A stretch of DNA of 55,667 bases from Cocleimonas sp. (GCA_021647365.1 JAKIUW010000023.1:1-55667); one strand, 5' to 3'. Positions 31,086 through 40,749 are shown, counted from the stretch's first letter. The notes: a model not told the origin generated them from the letters alone. A program made the numbers and translations.

Positions 31086-32189
31086 ATGAAACGTCGAGAC
31101 TTTATAAAAACCCTAACCACAGGAGCGCTACTGGCAAGCGCGCCTAGCCTGTTCGCCTCAACACAAAAGACCAGCACCATTTTATACAGCGCTGGTAGTG
31201 ACTTGGAAGGTAACTTCAATATTTGTGCGTACGCGGTGGGTGAGCTTAATAAGCTATTGTTTAAAACCTCTTTGCCCGCTAGAGCACACGGTGTGACCGT
31301 CAGAAATACACATAATGAAATTATCGTATTTGCGCGTCGCCCTAATGATTTTATGCTAGTGCTTGATGCCCAAACAGGTGTTGCCAAACAAACGATAAAA
31401 AATGATAAACCTTTGTTTGGTCATGGTGTATTTACTCCTGATGGAAAAACACTCTTCACCACAGAAAATGATTTTGAGAATAAGCTGGGCATTATTGGAG
31501 TGAGAGATGCCACCGATAATTACAAAAAAATAGCCGAGTTTTCTTCTGGTGGAATTGGTCCGCACGAATTGCATTTATTGGCAGATGGTAAAACCTTGGT
31601 TGTCGCTAATGGCGGAATTTTAACGCATCCCGAAACGGGGCGTGCAAAGCTAAACCTAGAAACGATGACCCCAGCATTAACCTATATCGACACTCAAAGT
31701 AGCAAAGTGATTGATGATTACCGTCTTGATAAAAAATATCATCAACTCAGTATTCGTCACCTCGATGTCACGCAAGATGATCAAGTTTGTTTTGTGATGC
31801 AATATCAAGGCTCACGTCGCCACCAAGTACCGCTAGTGGGTTTTCATAAGGGACAGTCACAACTGCAATTAGCTGAAATCCCGAAAGTAATTTTACCCAA
31901 AATGAAAAATTACTGCGGCAGTGTGTCTGCTGATGCTTCAGGAAAAACGTTTGCGGTATCTTCTCCACGAGGTAATTTAATGACACTGTGGAATGCTAAC
32001 GGAAATTTTATTGATTCTTTTGATTTAATGGATGGTTGTGGCGTAGCTGTTGGTAATAAAGCGAATGAATTCTTCTTTAGTAACGGTGGTGGTGATTTAC
32101 ATCAATACACCTTACAAAAAGATTTATTACTCTCAAAGAATACCAATCAACGCTGGGATAATCACCTAACGGCATGGAATCAAAGTTAA
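31086..32189 (+). CDS. DUF1513 domain-containing protein with Tat signal
   Basis: A 367-residue beta-propeller-like protein beginning MKRRDFIKTLTTGALLASAP, a clear Tat signal, so it is exported folded. Repeated segments (FGHGVFTPDGKTLFTTEN, IGPHELHLLADGKTLVVAN, SIRHLDVTQDDQVCFVMQY) match the DUF1513 family. The start at 31086 overlaps no gene; the upstream in-frame ATG at 31065 would overlap the imelysin gene. Function unknown, but it is constantly linked to imelysin and di-heme genes under Fur control. Confidence 0.9.
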   Translation: MKRRDFIKTLTTGALLASAPSLFASTQKTSTILYSAGSDLEGNFNICAYAVGELNKLLFKTSLPARAHGVTVRNTHNEIIVFARRPNDFMLVLDAQTGVAKQTIKNDKPLFGHGVFTPDGKTLFTTENDFENKLGIIGVRDATDNYKKIAEFSSGGIGPHELHLLADGKTLVVANGGILTHPETGRAKLNLETMTPALTYIDTQSSKVIDDYRLDKKYHQLSIRHLDVTQDDQVCFVMQYQGSRRHQVPLVGFHKGQSQLQLAEIPKVILPKMKNYCGSVSADASGKTFAVSSPRGNLMTLWNANGNFIDSFDLMDGCGVAVGNKANEFFFSNGGGDLHQYTLQKDLLLSKNTNQRWDNHLTAWNQS

Positions 32190-33358
32190 TGAAAACACTT
32201 TCCGTAATCCTTCTAATCAGTGCAGTCAGTGCTTTTATTAGTGCAAATGCAGAAACAACCAATATTACAGAAAAGGAAATATTGGGACAGTTACTCTTCT
32301 TCGATAAAAACTTATCTAAAAATCGCACTCAATCCTGTGCAACCTGCCATGCGCCCGACCATGGCTTTATTGATAATCGTGACAATGGCGTAGGTGGGAT
32401 GGTCTCATTAGGCGATGATAGCAAATCACTGGGTGATAGAAATGCCCCAACCGCAAGTTATGCTATGTTTAGCCCTGATTTTTCAATCAATAAAAAGGGG
32501 AGCACTTACAACTACAAAGGCGGGCAATTCCATGATGGGAGAGAAAAAGACCTAGCAGGGCAAGCAGGAGGCCCGCCCACAAACCCCATAGAAATGGGTA
32601 TGAAAGATAAGGCTTCAACCGTAGAGCGTTTAAAAGAAAATGGAAGCTACTTAAGCCAATTCAAGAAAATATACGGCAATGATATTTTCAATGATGCCAA
32701 CAAAGCCTATTCAGCAATGGCAGACAGCATTGCCGCTTTTGAGCGCACAGAGCTATTTGCACCCTTTGACTCAAAGTATGACCGCTACTTAAAAGGTGAG
32801 TACAAACTCACAAAACAAGAAGACTTAGGCATGACATTGTTCTTCTCAAAACAATTCACCAATTGCAATATTTGCCATCAACTCAACAAATCACAAACCC
32901 ATAAAAAAGAAACTTTCACCAATTACGAGTACCACAATATTGGCGTACCTGCGAATATTGCATTACGAGAAAAGAATGGAAAAGGAAAAGACTTTATCGA
33001 CCACGGATTACTAGAAAACCCTGCGGTTCTAGCCAAAAATGATAAAGCACAAGATGGAAAATACAAAGTGCCGACCTTACGAAATATTGCCGTAACAGGC
33101 CCCTACATGCACAACGGCATCTTCAAAGACTTAAAAACAGTGGTACTGTTTTACGATAAATACAATAGCCGAAGCAAGAAAAGAACCATCAATCCAGAAA
33201 CAGGTAAAGTATGGGCAGAGCCTGAAGTGGCAGAAACCATCTCACTAAAAGAGCTAAAAACAGGTCCAGCACTAAAAATGAAAAGAATTAATGCGTTGGT
33301 GGCCTTTATGAAGACTTTGACTGATAAGCGTTATGAGCACTTGTTGGAGAAGAACTAA
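32189..33358 (+). CDS. Di-heme cytochrome c peroxidase / MauG-family protein
   Basis: A 389-residue periplasmic protein with signal peptide (SVILLISAVSAFISANA) and two heme c sites, CATCHAPDHGF near residue 50 and CNICHQ near 230. Family motifs GPYMHNGIFKDLKTVV and FHDGREKDL are present. It would reduce H2O2, or oxidise a partner protein as MauG does. The ATG shares its A with the preceding stop (TAATG), so it is coupled to the DUF1513 gene. Loss of peroxide near iron-handling proteins is a plausible benefit (inference). Confidence 0.9.
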   Translation: MKTLSVILLISAVSAFISANAETTNITEKEILGQLLFFDKNLSKNRTQSCATCHAPDHGFIDNRDNGVGGMVSLGDDSKSLGDRNAPTASYAMFSPDFSINKKGSTYNYKGGQFHDGREKDLAGQAGGPPTNPIEMGMKDKASTVERLKENGSYLSQFKKIYGNDIFNDANKAYSAMADSIAAFERTELFAPFDSKYDRYLKGEYKLTKQEDLGMTLFFSKQFTNCNICHQLNKSQTHKKETFTNYEYHNIGVPANIALREKNGKGKDFIDHGLLENPAVLAKNDKAQDGKYKVPTLRNIAVTGPYMHNGIFKDLKTVVLFYDKYNSRSKKRTINPETGKVWAEPEVAETISLKELKTGPALKMKRINALVAFMKTLTDKRYEHLLEKN

Positions 33359-33393
33359 AGGTAAGGGCTGGTTGATATTTTTCCAGTAAAAAA

Positions 33394-33470
33394 TGGCGTC
33401 CCGAGGAGGATTCGAACCCCCGGCCTGCCCCTTAGGAGGGGGCCGCTCTATCCTGCTGAGCTATCGGGAC
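33394..33470 (-). tRNA. tRNA-Arg (CCT anticodon)
   Basis: A cloverleaf on the minus strand. The acceptor stem GTCCCGA pairs with TCGGGAC, the D arm contains AGCTCAGCAGGATAGAGC, the anticodon loop is CTCCTAA (anticodon CCT) and the T arm contains GGTTCGAATCC. The 3' CCA is encoded (bases 33394-33396), and a T run follows. It lies upstream of argS in the same direction of reading. Confidence 0.95.
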
Positions 33471-33517
33471 ATCTTCTTTGCAAACTATGTTTGCCGAGGC
33501 GATTGTAACAGTTTGAT

Positions 33518-33540
33518 CATGTAAAACTAGGGGGGTGTGC
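33518..33540 (+). repeat. Poly-G palindromic element, single arm (copy 5)
   Basis: CATGTAAAACTAGGGGGGTG begins a single arm between tRNA-Arg and the argS stop codon. The CTAG form resembles the arms at 44793-44837. Confidence 0.75.
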
Positions 33541-33576
33541 AGAGAGGCTGTGAAAGTATTTGTGGAGTTAATAAAA

Positions 33577-35301
33577 TTACATTCTTTCCATAACATCAAT
33601 ACCCAATAAATCTAATCCAGTCCTTAAGGTATTAGCCGTTAGTTGTGCTAATTTCAAACGGCTTTGTTTAACGTTTTCATCGGCTTTCATAATTGGACAT
33701 GCTTCATAAAATGTCATGAAGTTGCCTGATAATTCAAAAAGGTAATTACACAGCAGATTGGGTGTGCCTTCTTTTGCCACTATTTCTATGGCTTCTGATA
33801 ATTGTAAAAGTTTGCTGGCTAACTGGCGCTCGGCTGGCTCGATTAATGTGATGCTTACGTTTGAGTCAATCACGCCTGCTTTTCTAAAAATACTCTGAAT
33901 ACGCGCATAAGCGTATTGCAAATAGGGCGCGGTATTGCCTTCAAAACTGAGCATACTATCCCAGTTGAAAATATAATCTGATGCTCTGTTTTTGCTGAGG
34001 TCAGCATATTTTACTGCGCCAATGCCGACTGTTTTTGCGATGCTTTTACGGCTGCTTTCGTCTAAATCTGGTTTTTTTTGTGTGACCAAATCAAAAGCGC
34101 GTTGTTGTGCCTCATCTAGCAAATCAATCAGCTTTACCGTGCCGCCGTCGCGGGTTTTAAACGGTGTGCCGTCTTTGCCCATCATTGTGCCGAATGCCAT
34201 GTGTTCAAGCTGTACGTTCTCTGGTGTAAAGCCTGCTTTTTTGCCTGCGGTAAAAACTTGCTTTAAATGAAGGCTTTGGCGCGCATCAATCACGTATAAG
34301 CCTCTGTCCATGCTGAGTTTATCTTGACGGTAGCGCAGGGCGGCGAGATCGGTGGTGGCGTATAAATATCCGCCATCTGATTTTTGTACAATCATCGGCG
34401 TGATTTTATCGTCCTTGCCTTTAAATTCGTCCATAAAGACACATTGTGCACCTTGGTCTTCTTTGAGTAATCCTTGCTTATCAAGATCTGTAATTACGTT
34501 TGATAGATCGTCGTTGTAGGCACTTTCTGGCATAACATCGTCGCGTGTGAGCAGTACATTTAAGTCTTTATAAATAACATCACAATGTTGTAATGAAGTT
34601 TCTGTAAACTGATTCCAAAGCTTTAAAAACTCAGTGTCGCCCGCTTGTAATTTAACGACATTTTCACGCGCTGTTTTTGCGAATGCTTCATCTTCATCAA
34701 AGCGCACTTTAGCGGCTTGATAGAATTTCTCAAGGTTGGATAACTGGGTAGAAAGTTCTGCTGAATCTTCTCCTAATTCATCCATATAAGTAAGCAACAT
34801 GCCAAACTGCGTACCCCAATCGCCCACATGATTTTGGCGAATAACTTTGTGACCAATAAAGCCTAAAACCCGCGCCATCGCATCGCCGATAATGGTCGAA
34901 CGCAAATGTCCAACGTGCATTTCTTTGGCAAGGTTGGGGGCAGAGTAATCGATAACGACAGTTTGAGGCGCGGTTGTTTTTCCCATGCCGAGCAGATCAG
35001 ATGCCAGTGCAAGTTCGGCTTTATCTGCTAGCCATTCGTTCTTTAAATGGATGTTTAAAAACCCTGGTCCAGCGATTTCTACCTTCTCAGCAATATCCGA
35101 AAGATCAAGGTTCTCAAGCACTTTAGCCGCTAAATCACGTGGATTCATTTTCAACTTTTTAGCCGCGCCCATAATACCATTGGCTTGGTAGTCCCCAAAT
35201 TCGATGCGTGCAGAAGCTTTCACCACAGCGGGAGCATTTTCAGCGCCAGCGTTTGATAAAGCTTGGGATATTTTTGTGTCGAGTAGCGTGCGTATATTCA
35301 T
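33577..35301 (-). CDS. argS: Arginyl-tRNA synthetase
   Basis: A 574-residue class I synthetase. An N-terminal Arg-tRNA-binding domain (about 1-90) is followed by the HIGH-type motif in PNLAKEMHVGHLRSTIIGD and the DALR anticodon-binding domain at the C-terminus (YAYARIQSIFRKAG onward). The start is ATG 35301; a longer in-frame reading to 35337 would begin inside a palindromic repeat. Its substrate tRNA-Arg gene lies 107 bases downstream. Confidence 0.96.
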   Translation of the reverse strand: MNIRTLLDTKISQALSNAGAENAPAVVKASARIEFGDYQANGIMGAAKKLKMNPRDLAAKVLENLDLSDIAEKVEIAGPGFLNIHLKNEWLADKAELALASDLLGMGKTTAPQTVVIDYSAPNLAKEMHVGHLRSTIIGDAMARVLGFIGHKVIRQNHVGDWGTQFGMLLTYMDELGEDSAELSTQLSNLEKFYQAAKVRFDEDEAFAKTARENVVKLQAGDTEFLKLWNQFTETSLQHCDVIYKDLNVLLTRDDVMPESAYNDDLSNVITDLDKQGLLKEDQGAQCVFMDEFKGKDDKITPMIVQKSDGGYLYATTDLAALRYRQDKLSMDRGLYVIDARQSLHLKQVFTAGKKAGFTPENVQLEHMAFGTMMGKDGTPFKTRDGGTVKLIDLLDEAQQRAFDLVTQKKPDLDESSRKSIAKTVGIGAVKYADLSKNRASDYIFNWDSMLSFEGNTAPYLQYAYARIQSIFRKAGVIDSNVSITLIEPAERQLASKLLQLSEAIEIVAKEGTPNLLCNYLFELSGNFMTFYEACPIMKADENVKQSRLKLAQLTANTLRTGLDLLGIDVMERM

Positions 35302-35329
35302 GGGTGGGATATTACCCGAATAGTTGAAA

Positions 35330-35398
35330 AAGCACACCCCCCCACTTTTACATGATGTTTATTAATAACGCATCATGTAAAAGTGGGGGGGTGTGCTT
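35330..35398. repeat. Poly-G palindromic element, full inverted pair (copy 6)
   Basis: Two perfect 28-base arms (35330-35357 and 35371-35398) in inverted orientation flank a 13-base loop. The arms carry CATCATGTAAAAGTGGGGGG and its complement. It lies between the divergent argS and sixA-like genes, so it separates or overlaps their promoters. Confidence 0.9.
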
Positions 35399-35411
35399 TA
35401 TACTTAACGCT

Positions 35412-35924
35412 ATGAGTAAAATAATCTACTTAGCTCGTCATGCAAAATCTTCGTGGGATAGCGGAGCAGCGACTGATTATGATCGCCCTTTGAGTAATCG
35501 AGGTGTGGCGGATGCAGTGCGTATGGGCGATGAGTTGCAGCGTTTGGGCTGGAAGCCAGAACGAGTGATTTCATCACCTGCCATAAGAGCCAAGCAAACC
35601 TGCCAAACTCTGTGCGATAAATTGGATTTTCCTTTTGATGGTGTGGTGTGGAATAAAGACATTTATGCCGCTTATGTGGTTACGCTTTTGCATAGTTTGA
35701 GCGCATTGCCTGAATCATCAAACAGTGTCATGTTGATGGGTCATAACCCTTCCATGGAAGATTTATTGCTACATTTTTGTAGTGATGCTAATGCATTTCA
35801 ACAAGAGAATGGAAAATTATTTACCACGGGCAATATTGCTAAGATCACCGTGGATGCTGCGTGGAAAGATTTGACACTATGTGAGGCTAAGTTGGAAGAA
35901 ATATTACGTCCGAAAGAGCTTTAG
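35412..35924 (+). CDS. SixA-like phosphohistidine phosphatase
   Basis: A 170-residue histidine phosphatase with the RHG-type motif LARHAKSSWD near the N-terminus and second catalytic His in LMGHNPSMEDLL. Members dephosphorylate phosphohistidine in signalling or PTS proteins. The start at 35412 is chosen because the motif follows at once; an in-frame ATG at 35352 lies within the palindrome. The element's right arm ends 13 bases before the ATG. Confidence 0.88.
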   Translation: MSKIIYLARHAKSSWDSGAATDYDRPLSNRGVADAVRMGDELQRLGWKPERVISSPAIRAKQTCQTLCDKLDFPFDGVVWNKDIYAAYVVTLLHSLSALPESSNSVMLMGHNPSMEDLLLHFCSDANAFQQENGKLFTTGNIAKITVDAAWKDLTLCEAKLEEILRPKEL

Positions 35925-35977
35925 TGATTTATAAAAAGAACACTTTCTTTGCATGAGAGTGTTATAAAAAACCCATT

Positions 35978-36050
35978 GTAGGTTGGTGCTGAGCTTGCGA
36001 AGCCCAACAAGCAATGTCACGTCGGGCTTCGTTCCTCAGCGCCAACCTAC
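35978..36050. repeat. GTAGGTTGG palindromic repeat, copy 2
   Basis: GTAGGTTGGTGCTGAG at the left and CTCAGCGCCAACCTAC at the right bound a 73-base element, the second copy of that at 28301-28373. It lies in the gap between the sixA-like gene and gatC. Confidence 0.8.
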
Positions 36051-36190
36051 AGCATTTGTCTTTTAAAACTGCTCTTTGAAAAAGAGGGCTTGAGGGAAGT
36101 CAGCGCTAGTGCTTGTTATAACTTTGCACTCAAGCACCAATATGTTAAATTTCCCGCCTTAACACTTTTAACAAAGGCTACGGTAATCTC

Positions 36191-36478
36191 ATGTCGTTAT
36201 CACCAGAAGAAGTCAAACAAATCGCTTTTTTAGCGCGACTTTCAATTCAAGAACAAAACATCGAACAATACTCGCAAGACTTATCCAGTATTTTTGGATT
36301 GGTTGAGCAAATGAATGCACAAGATGTTGAAAATATTGAGCCGATGGCGCACCCGCAAGATGCGATGCAACGCTTGCGTGATGATGTGGTAACAGAGACT
36401 AATCAGCGTGAAAAGTTAATGAGCAATGCGCCATTGACCGAAGCGGGCTTGTTTCTTGTTCCTAAAGTTTTGGATTAA
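36191..36478 (+). CDS. gatC: GatC, Asp/Glu-tRNA amidotransferase subunit C
   Basis: A 95-residue protein with the GatC pattern MSLSPEEVKQIAFLARLSI, then DVENIEPMAHPQD and LRDDVVTE. It stabilises GatA and GatB. It is first of the gatCAB operon, with 14 bases to gatA. Confidence 0.95.
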   Translation: MSLSPEEVKQIAFLARLSIQEQNIEQYSQDLSSIFGLVEQMNAQDVENIEPMAHPQDAMQRLRDDVVTETNQREKLMSNAPLTEAGLFLVPKVLD

Positions 36479-36492
36479 GGGGTGCTTGACTG

Positions 36493-37980
36493 ATGATTAC
36501 TAAATCTCTAACAGAACTAAGTGCTGGCTTAAAAACAGGCGACTTTTCAAGTATTGAGCTAACGCAATACTACCTTGATCGTATTTCAAAATATGACAGT
36601 GACTTGAATGCCTTTATAACCGTGACAGAAGAGCAAGCTTTATCAGGTGCAAAATCTGCAGATGAGCAAATTGCAGCTGGCACAGCGGGTGCGTTAACAG
36701 GCATCCCGATGGCGCATAAAGATTTGTTTTGTACCGATGGTGTGCGTACGACGTGTGCTTCAAAAATGCTGGATAACTTTATCGCACCTTATAATGCAAC
36801 CGTGGTTGAAAAACTCAATGCGGCGGGTATGCCAATGTTGGGTAAAACCAATATGGATGAATTTGCGATGGGTTCATCCAATGAGAATTCATATTATGGA
36901 GCGGTTAAAAATCCGTGGGACTTAGAGCGCGTACCGGGTGGTTCATCAGGCGGAAGTGCAGTTGCCGTTGCTGCGCGTTTAGCGCCTATTGCGACGGGTA
37001 CAGACACTGGCGGATCAATTCGCCAACCTGCATCGCTAACAGGTATTACAGGCATTAAACCAACCTACGGGCGTGTGTCTCGTTTTGGCATGATTGCTTA
37101 TGCTTCGAGTTTAGATCAAGGCGGCATTTTTGGAACATCGGCATCAGACTGTGCGATGGTGCTTGAGACTATGTCGGGCTTTGACCCTAAAGATTCTACC
37201 TCGGTTGAACGTGAGGTGCCAAATATGTCGGCAACGCTTAATGATTCATTAAAAGGATTAAAGATAGGTTTGCCAAAAGAATTCTTCGGTGAAGGTTTGG
37301 ATTCTAGTGTTGCTGAGGTTGTAGAAAGCGCCATCGAAGAATACAAAAAGCTAGGGGCTGAAATTGTAGAAATCAGTTTGCCAAATACACATTTAGCAAT
37401 TCCATCTTATTACGTTATCGCGCCAGCAGAAGCATCATCAAACCTATCGCGTTTCGACGGCGTGCGTTACGGCTATCGTTGTGAAGACCCAGTCGATTTA
37501 ACCGATATGTATATGCGCTCGCGAGGCGAGGGTTTTGGAACAGAAGTAAAACGCCGTATTATGACTGGCACGTATGCGCTGTCGGCTGGTTATTACGATG
37601 CATATTATTTAAAGGCACAAAAAATCCGTCGCTTAATCAGCAATGACTTCAAAGAAGCGTTTGAAAAAGTGGGTGTGATTATGGGGCCTGTTGCGCCTGA
37701 AACAGCATTCAAGTTAGGTGAGAAATCTGGCGATGCTGTTAGTATGTATCTAGCAGATATTTATACATTGTCGCTTAACTTAGCAGGCTTAACAGGGATG
37801 TCTGTTCCTGCTGGGTTTTCTAGTAGCAATAAAATGCCTGTTGGCTTACAAATTATTGGCAACTACTTTGAAGAAGCTAAATTGCTCAATGTAGCGCATC
37901 AATATCAGCAAGTGACAGATTGGCATAAAGCAATGCCTGCAGCATTCGCGCAAGCCAATAAAAGCGGAGAGGGAGAATAG
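36493..37980 (+). CDS. gatA: GatA, Asp/Glu-tRNA amidotransferase subunit A
   Basis: A 495-residue amidase-signature enzyme that releases ammonia from glutamine for transamidation. The catalytic Lys is in MAHKDLFC, and the Ser pair lies in GGSSGGSAVAV and TDTGGSIRQPAS. GGSGG-type glycine-rich loops match the family. The gene is followed by gatB after 2 bases. Confidence 0.97.
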   Translation: MITKSLTELSAGLKTGDFSSIELTQYYLDRISKYDSDLNAFITVTEEQALSGAKSADEQIAAGTAGALTGIPMAHKDLFCTDGVRTTCASKMLDNFIAPYNATVVEKLNAAGMPMLGKTNMDEFAMGSSNENSYYGAVKNPWDLERVPGGSSGGSAVAVAARLAPIATGTDTGGSIRQPASLTGITGIKPTYGRVSRFGMIAYASSLDQGGIFGTSASDCAMVLETMSGFDPKDSTSVEREVPNMSATLNDSLKGLKIGLPKEFFGEGLDSSVAEVVESAIEEYKKLGAEIVEISLPNTHLAIPSYYVIAPAEASSNLSRFDGVRYGYRCEDPVDLTDMYMRSRGEGFGTEVKRRIMTGTYALSAGYYDAYYLKAQKIRRLISNDFKEAFEKVGVIMGPVAPETAFKLGEKSGDAVSMYLADIYTLSLNLAGLTGMSVPAGFSSSNKMPVGLQIIGNYFEEAKLLNVAHQYQQVTDWHKAMPAAFAQANKSGEGE

Positions 37981-37982
37981 TC

Positions 37983-39431
37983 ATGGAATGGGAAACAGTC
38001 ATCGGCTTGGAAATTCACGCCCAGCTTTCAACAAAGTCTAAATTATTCTCAGGGTCTTCAACCGAGTATGGGCAAGAGCCAAACACGCAAGCGAATATCG
38101 TTGATCTTGCCATGCCGGGTGTGTTGCCTGTGTTAAATACCGAAGTCGTCCGCATGGCGGCAATGTTTGGTTTAGCCATTGATGCGCCAATTGGCAAAGC
38201 AAATGTATTTGCACGTAAAAATTATTTTTATCCCGATTTGCCACAAGGTTATCAAATCAGCCAATTCGACAAACCAATTGTCGAGCTAGGACATATGGAC
38301 ATCACGCTAGAGAATGGCAAAACCAAACGTGTCGGTATTACACGCGCGCATTTAGAGCAAGATGCAGGAAAATCTTTACACGAAGATTTTGCAGGCATGA
38401 CAGGGATCGACTTAAACCGTTCAGGCACACCGCTATTAGAAATCGTATCAGAACCTGATATGAGTTCGGCAAAAGAAGCGGTTGCCTACATGAAAAAAAT
38501 CCACGAGTTGGTGCAATATTTAGGTATCAATGACGGTAACTTAGCAGAAGGTTCTTTTCGCTGTGATGCCAATGTGTCAGTGCGCCCAAAAGGGCAAAAA
38601 GAGCTAGGCACACGCGCCGAGCTTAAAAACATCAACTCATTTAAGTTTGTTGAGCGTGCCATTAATATTGAGATTGAACGCCAGATAGACATTATCGAAG
38701 ATGGCGGCGCAGTCGTGCAAGAAACACGTTTATACGACCCCGATAAAAACGAAACACGCTCGATGCGCTCAAAAGAAGAAGCGAACGATTATCGCTACTT
38801 CCCCTGCCCAGATTTATTGCCGATTGAAATCACTGATGAATTTCTAGCTGCTGTAAAAGCAACCCTGCCAGAGCTACCAACCGCTAAGTTTGAACGCTTT
38901 ATGAGCGAATACGATTTAAGTGACTATGATGCAGGTGTATTAACATCAACTCGTGCAACTGCCGATTACTTTGAGACTGTTGCAAAAGCCTGTGGCGAGC
39001 CAAAGTTAACCGCTAACTGGGTGACAGGTGAGTTATCAAGTCACTTGAATAATGATGCTTTAGAAATCACAGAGTCGCCCGTAAATGCAGAAATGCTTAC
39101 AGGCTTGATCAAGCGTATCGCCGATAAAACTATTTCAGGTAAAATCGCTAAAGAAGTCTTTCAAGCACTATGGGCGGGCGAAGGCTCTAATGATGAAAGT
39201 GCAGCTGATAAAGTCATCGAGAGCAAAGGTCTAAAACAAATCACTGATACAGGTGCAATTGAAGCCATGATTGATGAAATTATCGCCAACAACGCAGGGC
39301 AAGTAGAGCAATACCGAAGCGGAAAAGAAAAAGTATTTGGCTTCTTTGTTGGGCAAGTGATGAAGGCTTCACAAGGTAAGGCAAACCCTGCGCAAGTGAA
39401 TGAAATGCTAAAGAAAAAATTAAATAGCTAA
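37983..39431 (+). CDS. gatB: GatB, Asp/Glu-tRNA amidotransferase subunit B
   Basis: A 482-residue subunit that activates misacylated Glu-tRNA(Gln) or Asp-tRNA(Asn) and transfers ammonia. The start WETVIGLEIHAQLSTKSKLF and the segment DLNRSGTPLLEIVSEPD are diagnostic. A C-terminal YqeY-like tRNA-binding domain (about 330-482) is present. Last gene of gatCAB. Confidence 0.97.
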   Translation: MEWETVIGLEIHAQLSTKSKLFSGSSTEYGQEPNTQANIVDLAMPGVLPVLNTEVVRMAAMFGLAIDAPIGKANVFARKNYFYPDLPQGYQISQFDKPIVELGHMDITLENGKTKRVGITRAHLEQDAGKSLHEDFAGMTGIDLNRSGTPLLEIVSEPDMSSAKEAVAYMKKIHELVQYLGINDGNLAEGSFRCDANVSVRPKGQKELGTRAELKNINSFKFVERAINIEIERQIDIIEDGGAVVQETRLYDPDKNETRSMRSKEEANDYRYFPCPDLLPIEITDEFLAAVKATLPELPTAKFERFMSEYDLSDYDAGVLTSTRATADYFETVAKACGEPKLTANWVTGELSSHLNNDALEITESPVNAEMLTGLIKRIADKTISGKIAKEVFQALWAGEGSNDESAADKVIESKGLKQITDTGAIEAMIDEIIANNAGQVEQYRSGKEKVFGFFVGQVMKASQGKANPAQVNEMLKKKLNS

Positions 39432-39713
39432 CAAAACAATCATAAATAGACCATAAGCAAATCATTAAATAGTTTAGTTGTTAGCGATATAAAAATAATC
39501 AGTTATTAACTATGAACCTTTTGGTTCATAGTTTCGCCATACTTTCTAAGAAGGTGTTATGTGTGGCATGTTTTACCCCTCAGTTTAAATGCAATTTGAA
39601 TTTAGACAGCATTGTCATCACTAAATTAATACCCCCTATCATACTGTAGACCAAGAAATATAATGGATTCAGTTAGAGTGCGCGCTTGCTTACAAATCAT
39701 AAGGAAAATGTAA
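39432..39713. other. Intergenic stretch after gatB with a hairpin and a -10-like box
   Basis: CTATGAACC and GGTTCATAG (39510-39531) form a 9-base stem with a 4-base loop, followed by a short T-rich sequence; this may terminate gatCAB. TATAAT at 39659-39664 is a candidate -10 for the methyltransferase gene, but no good -35 is present. Confidence 0.5.
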
Positions 39714-40586
39714 ATGGAATTTGCAAATTATGTTGGTGGAATCCAAGATATTATTAAACGTGGTGGACCAGAAATTTCGGAGTACGAATACTTAAAAAAT
39801 GTTCCTGATGGAATGTCTGAAATGCCTCTTGAAGATCAAAATAAAATATATGAAGTACTTTCTCCTTTATTAACGGTAGATTCAATGATTGGATTTACTT
39901 TTCAAAAGCCTCATGGGTACGCAGGAGATTTTGAGTTAATTGATCGAATTTACAGCCAAAGACAGTCAGAAAATAATGATCTGTGTAAATGGGATGCTTT
40001 TTATCATAAGCTAGAAGCAGCAACAGCGGTTCGTAATCGTAAAAAATACTTTAAAGATTTGGTAGAATTAACAGAGCGCAAACATAAAACCCCTCGTGTT
40101 TTGAATCTCGGTAGCGGGCCATGTAGTGATTTGTATGAATATCTACAAAGTAAAGCTAAGCACTCAACTAGATTTGAATGCTTAGATATGGATGAAACGG
40201 CAATCGAATTTGGGTCAGCTGTTTGTGATAACTATATTGATAACATCAAATTCATTCATAAAAATGCTTTTCGATTTAAACCAGATTACCAGTATGAATT
40301 AATTTGGTCGGCTGGCTTATTTGATTATTTCAATGATAAATTATTCGTTCGCTTATTAAATAGAATGTATGTTTTAGTGAAAGAAGGTGGTGAGCTTGTT
40401 ATTGGTAATTTCTCAGATGACAATCCAAGCAGGGCGGTGATGGAAGTTTTTGGGCAATGGTATCTACATCACCGTGGAGAAGAGAAGTTGACTGAACTTG
40501 CTATATTGGCGGGTATTCCAAAAGAAAATATACACGTTTCACAAGAAGAAGAAGGTGTGAATTTGTTTTTACATGTAAGTAAGTAG
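39714..40586 (+). CDS. Class I SAM-dependent methyltransferase, PhcB-like
   Basis: A 290-residue protein with a class I methyltransferase core (glycine-rich loop VLNLGSGPCSDLYEYL near residue 128, acidic LDMDETAIEF after it, and motif IWSAGLFDYFNDKL). The N-terminal part has the GYAGDFELI motif that I associate with the family named extracellular-factor 3-hydroxypalmitate methyl ester synthesis protein (Ralstonia PhcB). That suggests methylation of a fatty acid signal, but the substrate cannot be read from sequence. AAGGAAA precedes the ATG. The stop codon overlaps a MITE-like palindrome, and a diguanylate cyclase follows. Confidence 0.7.
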   Translation: MEFANYVGGIQDIIKRGGPEISEYEYLKNVPDGMSEMPLEDQNKIYEVLSPLLTVDSMIGFTFQKPHGYAGDFELIDRIYSQRQSENNDLCKWDAFYHKLEAATAVRNRKKYFKDLVELTERKHKTPRVLNLGSGPCSDLYEYLQSKAKHSTRFECLDMDETAIEFGSAVCDNYIDNIKFIHKNAFRFKPDYQYELIWSAGLFDYFNDKLFVRLLNRMYVLVKEGGELVIGNFSDDNPSRAVMEVFGQWYLHHRGEEKLTELAILAGIPKENIHVSQEEEGVNLFLHVSK

Positions 40587-40749
40587 AGACCTTTGCATGA
40601 GAGAAGTGACGGATTAAAAGTGCTTGAATCCCCTCATCCTTGTTTTGCTTAAAAATTCGTTCAATAGCTCTGCTATTTAACCTATCTTTTAGTAAAACAG
40701 GTGAAATCACGCTATTTTTTCTCTCGCCATACTCTCGTGTAAAGGTCTC
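40586..40749. repeat. MITE-like inverted-repeat element
   Basis: GAGACCTTTGCATGAGAG at the left end and its near complement CTCTCGTGTAAAGGTCTC at the right end (16 of 18 matching) bound a 164-base sequence without an ORF. It begins at the last base of the methyltransferase stop codon. Confidence 0.75.
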
